Assembly (NCBI GenBank): GCA_903852755.1
Contig: CAINRS010000058.1
Coordinates: 1-53,944 of the forward strand
Direction of reading: 5' to 3'
DNA length: 53,944 nucleotides
Source: an uncultured Actinomycetes bacterium
GTDB lineage: Bacteria > Actinomycetota > Acidimicrobiia > Acidimicrobiales > Microtrichaceae
A program made the translations under genes and the position numbers. Positions 48,021 through 53,944 of this stretch are shown here, one piece after another. The notes under the pieces are model-generated. The model was not told where the DNA came from, did not search any database, and was given only the letters and a program-made list of their open reading frames with translations. Every line of letters starts with the position of its first letter. Position 1 is the stretch's first letter.

Positions 48021-49796
48021 ATGATCCTGGTCTCTGCCGAGGGGCTGGCCGCGAGTCGGCCGGGTCGGCCGCTGTTCGCCGACGTGACCATGAGCGTGTC
48101 GGACGGTGAACGGTGGGGTGTGGTCGGGCTGAACGGCTGCGGCAAGTCGACGCTGCTGCGCATGCTCGCAGGGCTCGACGAGGGTGACGCCGGGACGGTC
48201 CGCCGGGGCCGGGGCGTCCGGCTGGCGGTCCTCGGCCAGGACCCGCAGTTCCGCTTCGACACCGGCCGGGAGGAACTCGCAGCGATCGACGGGGTGGAAC
48301 GGTGGGAGGCCGAGGCCGTCGCCGACCGGTTGGGGTCCACCCCCGATCTGGACCGGCCGGTCGGGGTGCTCTCCGGTGGCCAGGCGAAGCGGATCGCCCT
48401 CGCGAAGGCGCTCGTCGAGCCGGCCGAACTCCTGGTGCTCGACGAACCCACGAACCACCTCGACGTCGATGCCATCGCCTGGCTCGAGGACCGACTCGCC
48501 GAGCACCGGGGCGGTCTCGTCATCGTCACCCACGACCGCCACTTCCTGGACCGGGTGACCAACCGGATCCTCGAGCTCGACCGCGGCGCGTCCTACCTCC
48601 ACCGGGGTGGCTACGACTCCTACCTGGTCGCCCGGGCCGAGCGTGAGGAGGCGGCCCTGCGGGCCGAGGACCGCAGGCGCAACCTGGCGCGTCGGGAGCT
48701 GGAGTGGCTGCGTCGTGGCGCACCGGCGCGAACGTCCAAGCCGAGGGCCCGGGTCGAGGCGGCCCGCGCGGTCGTCGACGGTCGTCCCCAGGCGCCGGCG
48801 CGGGCCGGCGACCTGCCGCTCCATGCCGACACCCCCCGGCTCGGGGACCGGGTGGTCGAGCTGCACGGGGTCGGGCACCGCTTCGGTTCGGGTGCGCCGT
48901 TGTTCGAGGGCCTGGACCTGCTCCTCGACCCCCGTGAGCGACTCGGGATCGTCGGTCCGAACGGTGCCGGCAAGTCCACCCTGCTCGACGTGCTCGCCGG
49001 TCGACTCGTCCCCGACGAGGGTCGGGTGCAACTCGGCTCGACGGCGCGGATCGGCGTCTACGACCAGCGGGGGCGGGAGCTCGACCCCTCCCTCCGTGTC
49101 CGCGAGGCGCTGACCGGACCTGATCGCACCGCCGACTGGCGCGACGCCGCCCTGCTCGAGGCCTTCTGGTTCGACGACGACGCACAGTGGGCCCCGGTCG
49201 GGACGCTCTCGGGCGGTGAACGTCGCCGGTTGCAGCTGCTCTGCGTCCTGGTCGAGCGTCCGAACGTGCTCCTCCTGGACGAGCCGACGAACGACCTCGA
49301 CCTGGACACGTTGCGCCAGCTCGAGGACTTCCTCGAGGACTGGCCCGGTGCGCTCGTGGTGGTGAGCCACGACCGGGCGTTCCTCGAGCGGACCGTCGCC
49401 GATGTGCTCGTCCTCGACGGCACCGGGTCCGCCGGCCGGCGCCCCGGTGGCTACGCCGGTTGGGAGCAGGAGCGTCGTGCGGTCCGCTCGGCCGGGCGTG
49501 CCGGGTCCACCGGCGGGCGCGGCGGCCGCCCGCAGCGTGGGGACGCCGGAGGTGGGGGAGGGAGGGCCAACCCGACCACGGTGCGGGCCCGGTTGCGTGA
49601 CGCTGCCCGGACGCTCGAGCGGGCGCAGCGCACCCACGACCGGTTGGTCGCCGAGCTCGAGGCGTGCGGTGACGACCACGTGGCCCTGGCCGCGGTGGGG
49701 GCCCGACTCGGCGACGCGGTCGCCGACCTCGGTGCCGCCGAGGATGCGTGGCTCGAGGTCGCCGCCGTCGCCGAGGAGCTCGGCCTGGCGACCTGA
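48021..49796 (+). CDS. ABC-F family ATPase (Uup-like)
   Basis: This 591-residue soluble protein has two ABC domains and no membrane segment. Walker A motifs are GLNGCGKST and GPNGAGKST, signatures LSGGQAKR and LSGGERRR, and Walker B LLVLDEPTNHLD and LLLDEPTNDLD. The linker (EREEAALRAEDRRRNLARRELEWLRRG) is the helical arm that reaches the ribosomal P-site region, and the C-terminus (ARLRDAARTLERAQRTHDRLVAELEA) is a coiled coil as in Uup. ABC-F proteins act on stalled ribosomes. The lipoprotein gene upstream ends 13 bases before. Confidence 0.92.
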   Translation: MILVSAEGLAASRPGRPLFADVTMSVSDGERWGVVGLNGCGKSTLLRMLAGLDEGDAGTVRRGRGVRLAVLGQDPQFRFDTGREELAAIDGVERWEAEAVADRLGSTPDLDRPVGVLSGGQAKRIALAKALVEPAELLVLDEPTNHLDVDAIAWLEDRLAEHRGGLVIVTHDRHFLDRVTNRILELDRGASYLHRGGYDSYLVARAEREEAALRAEDRRRNLARRELEWLRRGAPARTSKPRARVEAARAVVDGRPQAPARAGDLPLHADTPRLGDRVVELHGVGHRFGSGAPLFEGLDLLLDPRERLGIVGPNGAGKSTLLDVLAGRLVPDEGRVQLGSTARIGVYDQRGRELDPSLRVREALTGPDRTADWRDAALLEAFWFDDDAQWAPVGTLSGGERRRLQLLCVLVERPNVLLLDEPTNDLDLDTLRQLEDFLEDWPGALVVVSHDRAFLERTVADVLVLDGTGSAGRRPGGYAGWEQERRAVRSAGRAGSTGGRGGRPQRGDAGGGGGRANPTTVRARLRDAARTLERAQRTHDRLVAELEACGDDHVALAAVGARLGDAVADLGAAEDAWLEVAAVAEELGLAT

Positions 49797-49813
49797 CCCC
49801 TGATGGTCAGGTC
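49790..49813. terminator. Bidirectional hairpin overlapping both stop codons
   Basis: GACCTGACC, a 6-base loop and GGTCAGGTC form a perfect 9-base stem. It covers the ABC-F stop (49794-49796) and the stop of the convergent membrane protein (49807-49809). Confidence 0.6.
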
Positions 49814-50673
49814 AGGGACCCGCGACCGGGCTTGGACCGGAATGCGCCCGCGACCAGCTCGTGGCTGAACCCGCCGGGCTCCTCGCCCAGGACCGCGTAC
49901 CGGTAGAGGGCGGTGCGGAACACGGCGCTGAGCGCCGAGGAGAACGCAGTCACCAGGATCGTCCACGCCACCAGGAGGACGATTCCCACCACGATCAGCG
50001 GGACGTTCGAGTTGGAGGCGCCCAGGGCGATGATCGGCCCGGCGACGATCGCGCCGAGCAGGAACAACAGGAACCCGACCAGGCCCACGCCGCCGTTGCC
50101 GACCACGTTCTCGCCCCAGGTCCGCTTGAACGCCGAGGCGGAGCGCTTCAGGGCGTCGCCCACACCGACCTGTTCGATCACGAGGATCGGGAGCACCAGC
50201 ATGGTCACGAGGGTCCAGGCCAGGCCGACGAGTCCCACCACCAGCCGGCCGATGAACCCGGCCCGCTCCTGGATGGCCTGCAGGACCACCGACACGGTGG
50301 CGCTGATGATCGCCCAGGGCAGGATGCGGCCGGCGTTGCGGCCGGCCATGGCGAGGGCGCTGCCGAGCGTCGGGTTGCCGCCGGTCATCCGGTCGTTGGC
50401 AGCCAGCACGAGGGCGGACTGGAAGAAGATGGTGACGTACGCGCCGACCACGTAGGCCAGGAAGACCAGGACCCACCCCGCAGGACCGATCGAGACGTCC
50501 CCGTCGGCGCCCGTCCCGGTCGAGCCGACGAGCAGCACGCCGATCAGGAAGGGTGCGACGGCGAGCGCCGAGGCGATTGCGGCCACGATCGGGAGGAGGA
50601 CGAGCTCCTTGTCCTGGCGGAGGACCGCCCACGAGGCCGAGAAGAGCGCGAAGGAGCGTCGGAGGGTTCCCAT
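49807..50673 (-). CDS. DUF6159-type integral membrane protein
   Basis: This 288-residue membrane protein begins SFALFSASWAVLRQDKELVLLPI, the start typical of the DUF6159 family, and has about six membrane helices (LPIVAAIASALAVAPFLIGVLLV, VLVFLAYVVGAYVTIFFQSALVL, AIISATVSVVLQAI, VVGLVGLAWTLVTMLVLPILVI, GFLLFLLGAIVAGPIIALGA, LIVVGIVLLVAWTILVTAF). The segment VGDALKRSASAFKRTWGEN between helices is conserved in look. The function is unknown. It is convergent with the ABC-F gene. Confidence 0.75.
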   Translation of the reverse strand: MGTLRRSFALFSASWAVLRQDKELVLLPIVAAIASALAVAPFLIGVLLVGSTGTGADGDVSIGPAGWVLVFLAYVVGAYVTIFFQSALVLAANDRMTGGNPTLGSALAMAGRNAGRILPWAIISATVSVVLQAIQERAGFIGRLVVGLVGLAWTLVTMLVLPILVIEQVGVGDALKRSASAFKRTWGENVVGNGGVGLVGFLLFLLGAIVAGPIIALGASNSNVPLIVVGIVLLVAWTILVTAFSSALSAVFRTALYRYAVLGEEPGGFSHELVAGAFRSKPGRGSLT

Positions 50674-50741
50674 GGGGTGGAGTCTGCCCGACGCAGCGTC
50701 ACGATTCCGGCACCGTCGGCCGGGCGGCTGTGCCGGGGCGG

Positions 50742-50767
50742 ATTTCTCCTACTACGATGGGAGAAAT
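50742..50767 (+). promoter_or_regulatory. Perfect inverted repeat over the nfuA-like promoter
   Basis: ATTTCTCC (50742-50749) and GGAGAAAT (50760-50767) flank a 10-base spacer. The repeat covers the -10 hexamer TACGAT (50753-50758) and the first two bases of the ATG at 50766, the position expected for a repressor operator. Confidence 0.5.
50753..50758 (+). promoter_or_regulatory. -10 hexamer of the nfuA-like gene
   Basis: TACGAT is followed by 7 bases and the ATG at 50766, so the transcript is probably leaderless, although GGGAGA in the spacer could also serve as a ribosome site. Confidence 0.4.
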
Positions 50768-51479
50768 GTCCATCGACCGTGAGACCGCACCCCTCGCAGA
50801 CGGGCAGGACGGAGGTGCCGGCGACGTGTCGGCGACCGATGGGTCGTCCGGATCCTCCGAGGCGGTCGCCGTCCTGACGATCACCCCCGAGGCCCTCGCC
50901 AACGTGCTCGACATCCGGTCGCAGGAGGACGACCCGGGATCGCTCGCCCTCCGCGTGGCGATCACCGGTGTGGCCGGGACGGAGTTCCGTTACGAACTCG
51001 GCTTCGAGGAGCTCGACTCGATCGGTGATGACCACGTGCGCCACCAGGTGGACGACCTGGTCGTCGTGGTCCCGGCCGACTCGGTCGAGCAGCTCCAGGG
51101 GGCGGTGCTCGACCTGCCCCGGGACGCCGGTCAGGGCGGCATGGTGATCCGCAACCCGAACCGGCCCGATCCGATGGGTTCCCTCCCACCGGGTGTGGCG
51201 GACGAGCTGAACGGTTCGGTGACCGAGCGGATCGAGCAGCTGCTGCGGGACCACATCAACCCGGGACTCGCCGCGCACGGCGGCTACGCCTCGCTGGTGG
51301 GGGTCACCGACGACGGAGTGGTGAGCGTCCTGATGGGCGGAGGATGTCAGGGGTGTTCCGTCAGCGCCGTGACGCTGTCCGAGGGCATCCGCCGGATGAT
51401 CCTCGAGGCCATTCCCGAGGCGACCGACGTGGTCGACGCCACCGACCACTCGGCGGGCACCTCTCCCTTCTACACCTGA
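50766..51479 (+). CDS. nfuA: NfuA/NifU-like Fe-S cluster carrier
   Basis: This 237-residue protein has a disordered acidic N-terminus (~30 residues), an A-type (HesB/IscA-like) degenerate domain (VLTITPEALANVLDIRSQEDDPGSLALRV, through VVVVPADSVEQLQGAVLDLP) and a C-terminal NifU domain with the cluster motif GGGCQGCSVSAVTLSEGI. It carries 4Fe-4S clusters to target enzymes. An in-frame ATG at 50757 would add three residues, but the -10 spacing favours 50766. The gene lies alone, convergent with dxs (an Fe-S-independent enzyme of the MEP pathway whose later steps need such clusters). Confidence 0.9.
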   Translation: MSIDRETAPLADGQDGGAGDVSATDGSSGSSEAVAVLTITPEALANVLDIRSQEDDPGSLALRVAITGVAGTEFRYELGFEELDSIGDDHVRHQVDDLVVVVPADSVEQLQGAVLDLPRDAGQGGMVIRNPNRPDPMGSLPPGVADELNGSVTERIEQLLRDHINPGLAAHGGYASLVGVTDDGVVSVLMGGGCQGCSVSAVTLSEGIRRMILEAIPEATDVVDATDHSAGTSPFYT

Positions 51480-51594
51480 GTCCCTGCTCCACCTGAGGTC
51501 CGACCCCCCCGAGGATCGGCCTCCTCACCGGGGCGAGGCGAGGTCGGACGGTGGACCGGCTGCACCGGCCGGTCGTTCCCGATCGCGGCGGGGA

Positions 51595-53457
51595 TCAGGC
51601 GGTGCCGGCGGCCGACCGGTGCCACGACAGCACCTCGTCGGCGATCCCCTCGGCGTCGAGCCCGAGGCGGGCGAGGATCGTGTCCGGCTTGCCGTGTGAG
51701 AGGTACACCGACGGCACGCCCAGGACCCGCACGTGGGGGCCTCCGACCGGGGCCAGCTGGGCCAGGGCGTCGGCGACACCGGCACCGACCCCACCGTCCC
51801 GGAGGCCGTCCTCGATGGTCACGACGAGGCGGTGACGTGCGGCGTCCTCGAGCATCTCGGGGTCGAGCGGCTTGACGACCCGAGGATCCCAGACCGTCGC
51901 TTCGATGCCCTCGGCCCGCAGCTTGTCGGCGGCGTCGCGGGCGGCGGTGAGCATCTTGCCCACACCGATGAGACACACGTCGTCCCCGGTCCGGAGCCGC
52001 CGGGCGGACAGGCCGCTGCCCACGGTCGACAGTTCGGTGTCACCGGGATCGGGCGGCGCCGTCTTGGGGAACCGGATCGCGGCGGGCCCGTCGGTGCACA
52101 GTTCCAGGGCGTCGTGCAGCATCTGGCCGACCTCGCCGTAGTTGGACGGCGCGAACACGGTCATGTCGGGCACCTTCGACAGCAGCACCATGTCGAGGAT
52201 GCCGTGGTGCGACGCCCCGTCGTCCCCCGTGATGCCCGCCCGGTCGAGGGCGAAGACGACCGGCTGCTGGTGCAGGCCCACGTCGAGGTTCACCTGGTCG
52301 ATCGCCCGGGTCAGGAACGTCGAGTAGATCGCCACGACCGGACGGAGACCACACATCGCCATGCCGGCTGCGGAGGTCACGGCGTGCTGTTCGGCGATCC
52401 CGACGTCGAACGTGCGCTCCGGGAACCGGTCGATCATGGGGAGCAGCCCGGTGGAGTCCGGCATCGCCGCGGTGATCGCCACCACCTCGGGACGGGCCTC
52501 GGCCTCGGACAGGATGGCGTCCGAGAACGCAGCGGTGAACGATCCGGCCTTGAGCTCGGACGTGTCGTGCATGTTCTTGACGTCGTCCTGCTCCGCCGGC
52601 GCGTAGCCCCGGCCCTTCTGCGTGAGGACGTGGACGACGACGGGCCCGTCGAGTTCCTTCGCCGCCGCCAGGGCTGACTCCAGCGATGCCACATCGTGTC
52701 CGTCGTACGGTCCGAGGTAGTTGACGCCGAGCTGCTCGAAGAACGCCGGTGGCTCGAAGATCTCACGGATGGCGGCCTTCGCCCCGTCGACGCCCTTCTC
52801 CAGGTACCCGCCCACCACCGGCACGTCGTGGAGCAGCCGCTCCATGCGCGCCCGGTTGCGCTGGTAGGCCGACGACGCCCGGAAGCGCGACAGGCTCTCG
52901 CCCAGCCGGGATGCCGTCGGGGCGTAGGAGCGACCGTTGTCGTTCAGGATGATGATCGCCCGCCGTCCGGAGTGGCCGAGGTTGTTGAGTCCCTCGTAGG
53001 CCATGCCACCGGTCAACGCCCCGTCGCCGATCACGGCGACGACCGTGCGGTCGTCCTCGCCCCGCAGGTGGAGGGCGGTCGACATCCCGTGCGCGTACGA
53101 GATGATCGTGGACGCGTGGCTGTTCTCGATCCAGTCGTGCTCGGACTCGGTCCGACTCGGGTACCCGGACAGGCCGCCTTCCTGGCGCAGCGAGGCGAAG
53201 TCGTCGCATCGGCCGGTCAGCATCTTGTGGACGTAGGCCTGGTGGCCCGTGTCCCACAACACGATGTCGTGCGGCGAGCGGAACGTCCGGTGGACGGCGA
53301 GCGTGAGCTCGACCACGCCCAGGTTGGACCCCAGGTGTCCTCCGGTGGTGGTGACCTGCTCCACGATCCGGTCACGGATCTCCGCGGCGAGCCAGGTCAG
53401 TTGTTGGTGGTCCAGACGAGCCAGGTCGTCGGGGCCGGTCAGCTTCTCGAGCAGCAT
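51595..53457 (-). CDS. dxs: 1-deoxy-D-xylulose-5-phosphate synthase
   Basis: Dxs condenses pyruvate with glyceraldehyde 3-phosphate in the first step of the MEP isoprenoid pathway. The 620-residue protein starts MLLEKLTGPDDLARL, as usual. It has TTGGHLGSNLGVVELTLAVH, DTGHQAYVHKMLTGR, the thiamine-diphosphate motif GDGALTGGMAYEGLNNLG, VLTQKGRGYAPAE, and transketolase-C features (ALDRAGITGDDG, GMAMCGLRPVVAIYS). I chose the ATG at 53457, which has AGGAGG 11 bases upstream and gives normal length. An ATG at 53637 would add 60 disordered Pro/Ala/Asp-rich residues and cannot be excluded. Confidence 0.95.
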   Translation of the reverse strand: MLLEKLTGPDDLARLDHQQLTWLAAEIRDRIVEQVTTTGGHLGSNLGVVELTLAVHRTFRSPHDIVLWDTGHQAYVHKMLTGRCDDFASLRQEGGLSGYPSRTESEHDWIENSHASTIISYAHGMSTALHLRGEDDRTVVAVIGDGALTGGMAYEGLNNLGHSGRRAIIILNDNGRSYAPTASRLGESLSRFRASSAYQRNRARMERLLHDVPVVGGYLEKGVDGAKAAIREIFEPPAFFEQLGVNYLGPYDGHDVASLESALAAAKELDGPVVVHVLTQKGRGYAPAEQDDVKNMHDTSELKAGSFTAAFSDAILSEAEARPEVVAITAAMPDSTGLLPMIDRFPERTFDVGIAEQHAVTSAAGMAMCGLRPVVAIYSTFLTRAIDQVNLDVGLHQQPVVFALDRAGITGDDGASHHGILDMVLLSKVPDMTVFAPSNYGEVGQMLHDALELCTDGPAAIRFPKTAPPDPGDTELSTVGSGLSARRLRTGDDVCLIGVGKMLTAARDAADKLRAEGIEATVWDPRVVKPLDPEMLEDAARHRLVVTIEDGLRDGGVGAGVADALAQLAPVGGPHVRVLGVPSVYLSHGKPDTILARLGLDAEGIADEVLSWHRSAAGTA

Positions 53458-53725
53458 CTCGCAGGCGGCCTCCTGAGCGCCTGTCACCGTACCCCCATCG
53501 GACACCGTCGTCAGGTCTCCCGCCGACCCCCTCACCGCTGGCGGCGGCGCGCCGTCGGCGTCGGCGTCCGACCCGGTGGCGTGGTCGTTCCCGGTGATTC
53601 CGGGCGGAGCGGGATCCGGCGAGGAGGTGTGGGGCATCGTCTGCACCCTTGGGTTTCGACCGTCCGTCCGCCGCCGGATGCGGCCGGGGCGCGACGGGAC
53701 GGACGTCACTCCTGGTGAGCAGCGT
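53458..53725. other. Non-coding or N-terminal extension region before dxs
   Basis: If dxs starts at 53457 this stretch holds only the open but low-complexity frame back to an ATG at 53637 and the gap to the flippase-like gene. I see no RNA gene or clear promoter in it. Confidence 0.4.
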
Positions 53726-53944
53726 TCACGTCGGTGCGCGTGTCGAGGTGGTCGGGTCCCCACGGCGCCGTCTCCCGAGCACGAACGCAGGTGCCCCCGA
53801 CAGACTGGCCACCACGAAGACCAGGTACACGAGCAGCCCCAGCGCGATCGCCTCCTCGTCGGCGACGCCGAGCGCACCGAAGAACAACACGAAGGCGGCC
53901 TCCCGCACACCCAGCCCGCCGAGCGCGAGTGGGAAGTTCTGCAC
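53726..53944 (-). CDS. C-terminal part of a UPF0104/AglD-type membrane protein (partial)
   Basis: The visible ~72 residues run from beyond the window edge to a stop at 53726. They contain FPLALGGLGVREAAFVLFFGALGVADEEAIALGLLVYLVFVVASLSGAPAFVL in two membrane helices. The P-LGGLGVRE motif is the hallmark of the lysylphosphatidylglycerol synthase transmembrane/AglD family. The ATG-like codon near the edge is internal. The Arg/Thr tail ends the protein. It may flip or transfer lipid-linked groups; the rest of the gene is outside the window. Confidence 0.7.
   Translation of the reverse strand: MQNFPLALGGLGVREAAFVLFFGALGVADEEAIALGLLVYLVFVVASLSGAPAFVLGRRRRGDPTTSTRAPT

Noticed and set aside
45902-48562. 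An 886-codon minus-strand open frame with Gln-rich repeats
   Set aside because: It mirrors the PPPPAAA repeats and the lipoprotein gene, whose signal peptide and hydrolase motifs are on the plus strand.

Overview
The window is about 54 kb of very GC-rich DNA with densely packed genes, many GTG starts and frequent 4-base start/stop overlaps. Two luciferase-like (F420-type) oxidoreductases, abundant acyl-CoA chemistry, many Cys-Pro-Pro lipoproteins and a QueC-QueE-QueD set suggest an actinobacterium. Acidimicrobiia is my best guess, inferred from gene style and not from any marker gene. I saw no rRNA, tRNA, insertion sequence, prophage or CRISPR array; the window looks like chromosomal core with some lineage-specific genes.

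Layout. 1-7679: a lipoprotein hydrolase, a hypothetical gene, a von Willebrand A protein, then a rightward trio (a large YbjN-like/DUF3293 protein, a sigma-region-2-like protein and an unknown protein) and a DUF4265 protein. 7831-10479: an SDR and the preQ0 genes queC, queE and queD. 10501-13889 (leftward): an ARPP-1/DUF6569 protein, a lipoprotein and an epoxide hydrolase. 13988-15882: two overlapping paralogous Fe-S nuclease-like genes, one with an intact PD-(D/E)XK core and one apparently dead. 15901-24395: a secreted phospholipase C-like lipoprotein, a thioesterase, a thiolase, a glycosyltransferase-like protein, an acyl-CoA dehydrogenase, small membrane proteins, an LLM oxidoreductase and an SDR. 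24456-28365: a leftward beta-oxidation-type run (acyl-CoA dehydrogenase, SDR, MaoC, thiolase). 28484-38978: envelope and cell-wall functions (esterase, polysaccharide deacetylase, a large secreted protein ending in LAFTG, a GAF/degenerate GGDEF protein, a coiled-coil VanY peptidase) plus an aldo/keto reductase, a second LLM enzyme and Fpg. 39060-53944: a ParA-like ATPase with a tail-anchored partner, two related VolA-like lipoproteins, an enoyl-CoA hydratase, an OafA-type acyltransferase, an ABC-F ATPase, a membrane protein, an NfuA-like protein, Dxs and the end of a flippase-like membrane protein.

Regulation is unusually readable. About a dozen genes have a TAnnnT -10 hexamer 6-8 bases before an ATG or GTG with no Shine-Dalgarno, which points to leaderless transcription. 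The vWA gene and the ARPP-1 gene share a 13-base element and a CTCGT box at identical spacing, resembling an ECF41-type promoter. Three intergenic regions carry 11-base direct repeats of the GTTCA type that resemble PHO boxes, one of them upstream of the phospholipase-like gene. The nfuA-like and VanY genes have perfect dyads over their promoters.

The best candidate for something undescribed is the coupled active/inactive Fe-S nuclease pair at 13988-15882. Next come the ECF-like two-gene regulon and the YbjN/DUF3293/sigma-like trio at 2819-7129. All functional calls are from reading motifs by eye; no database search was run.
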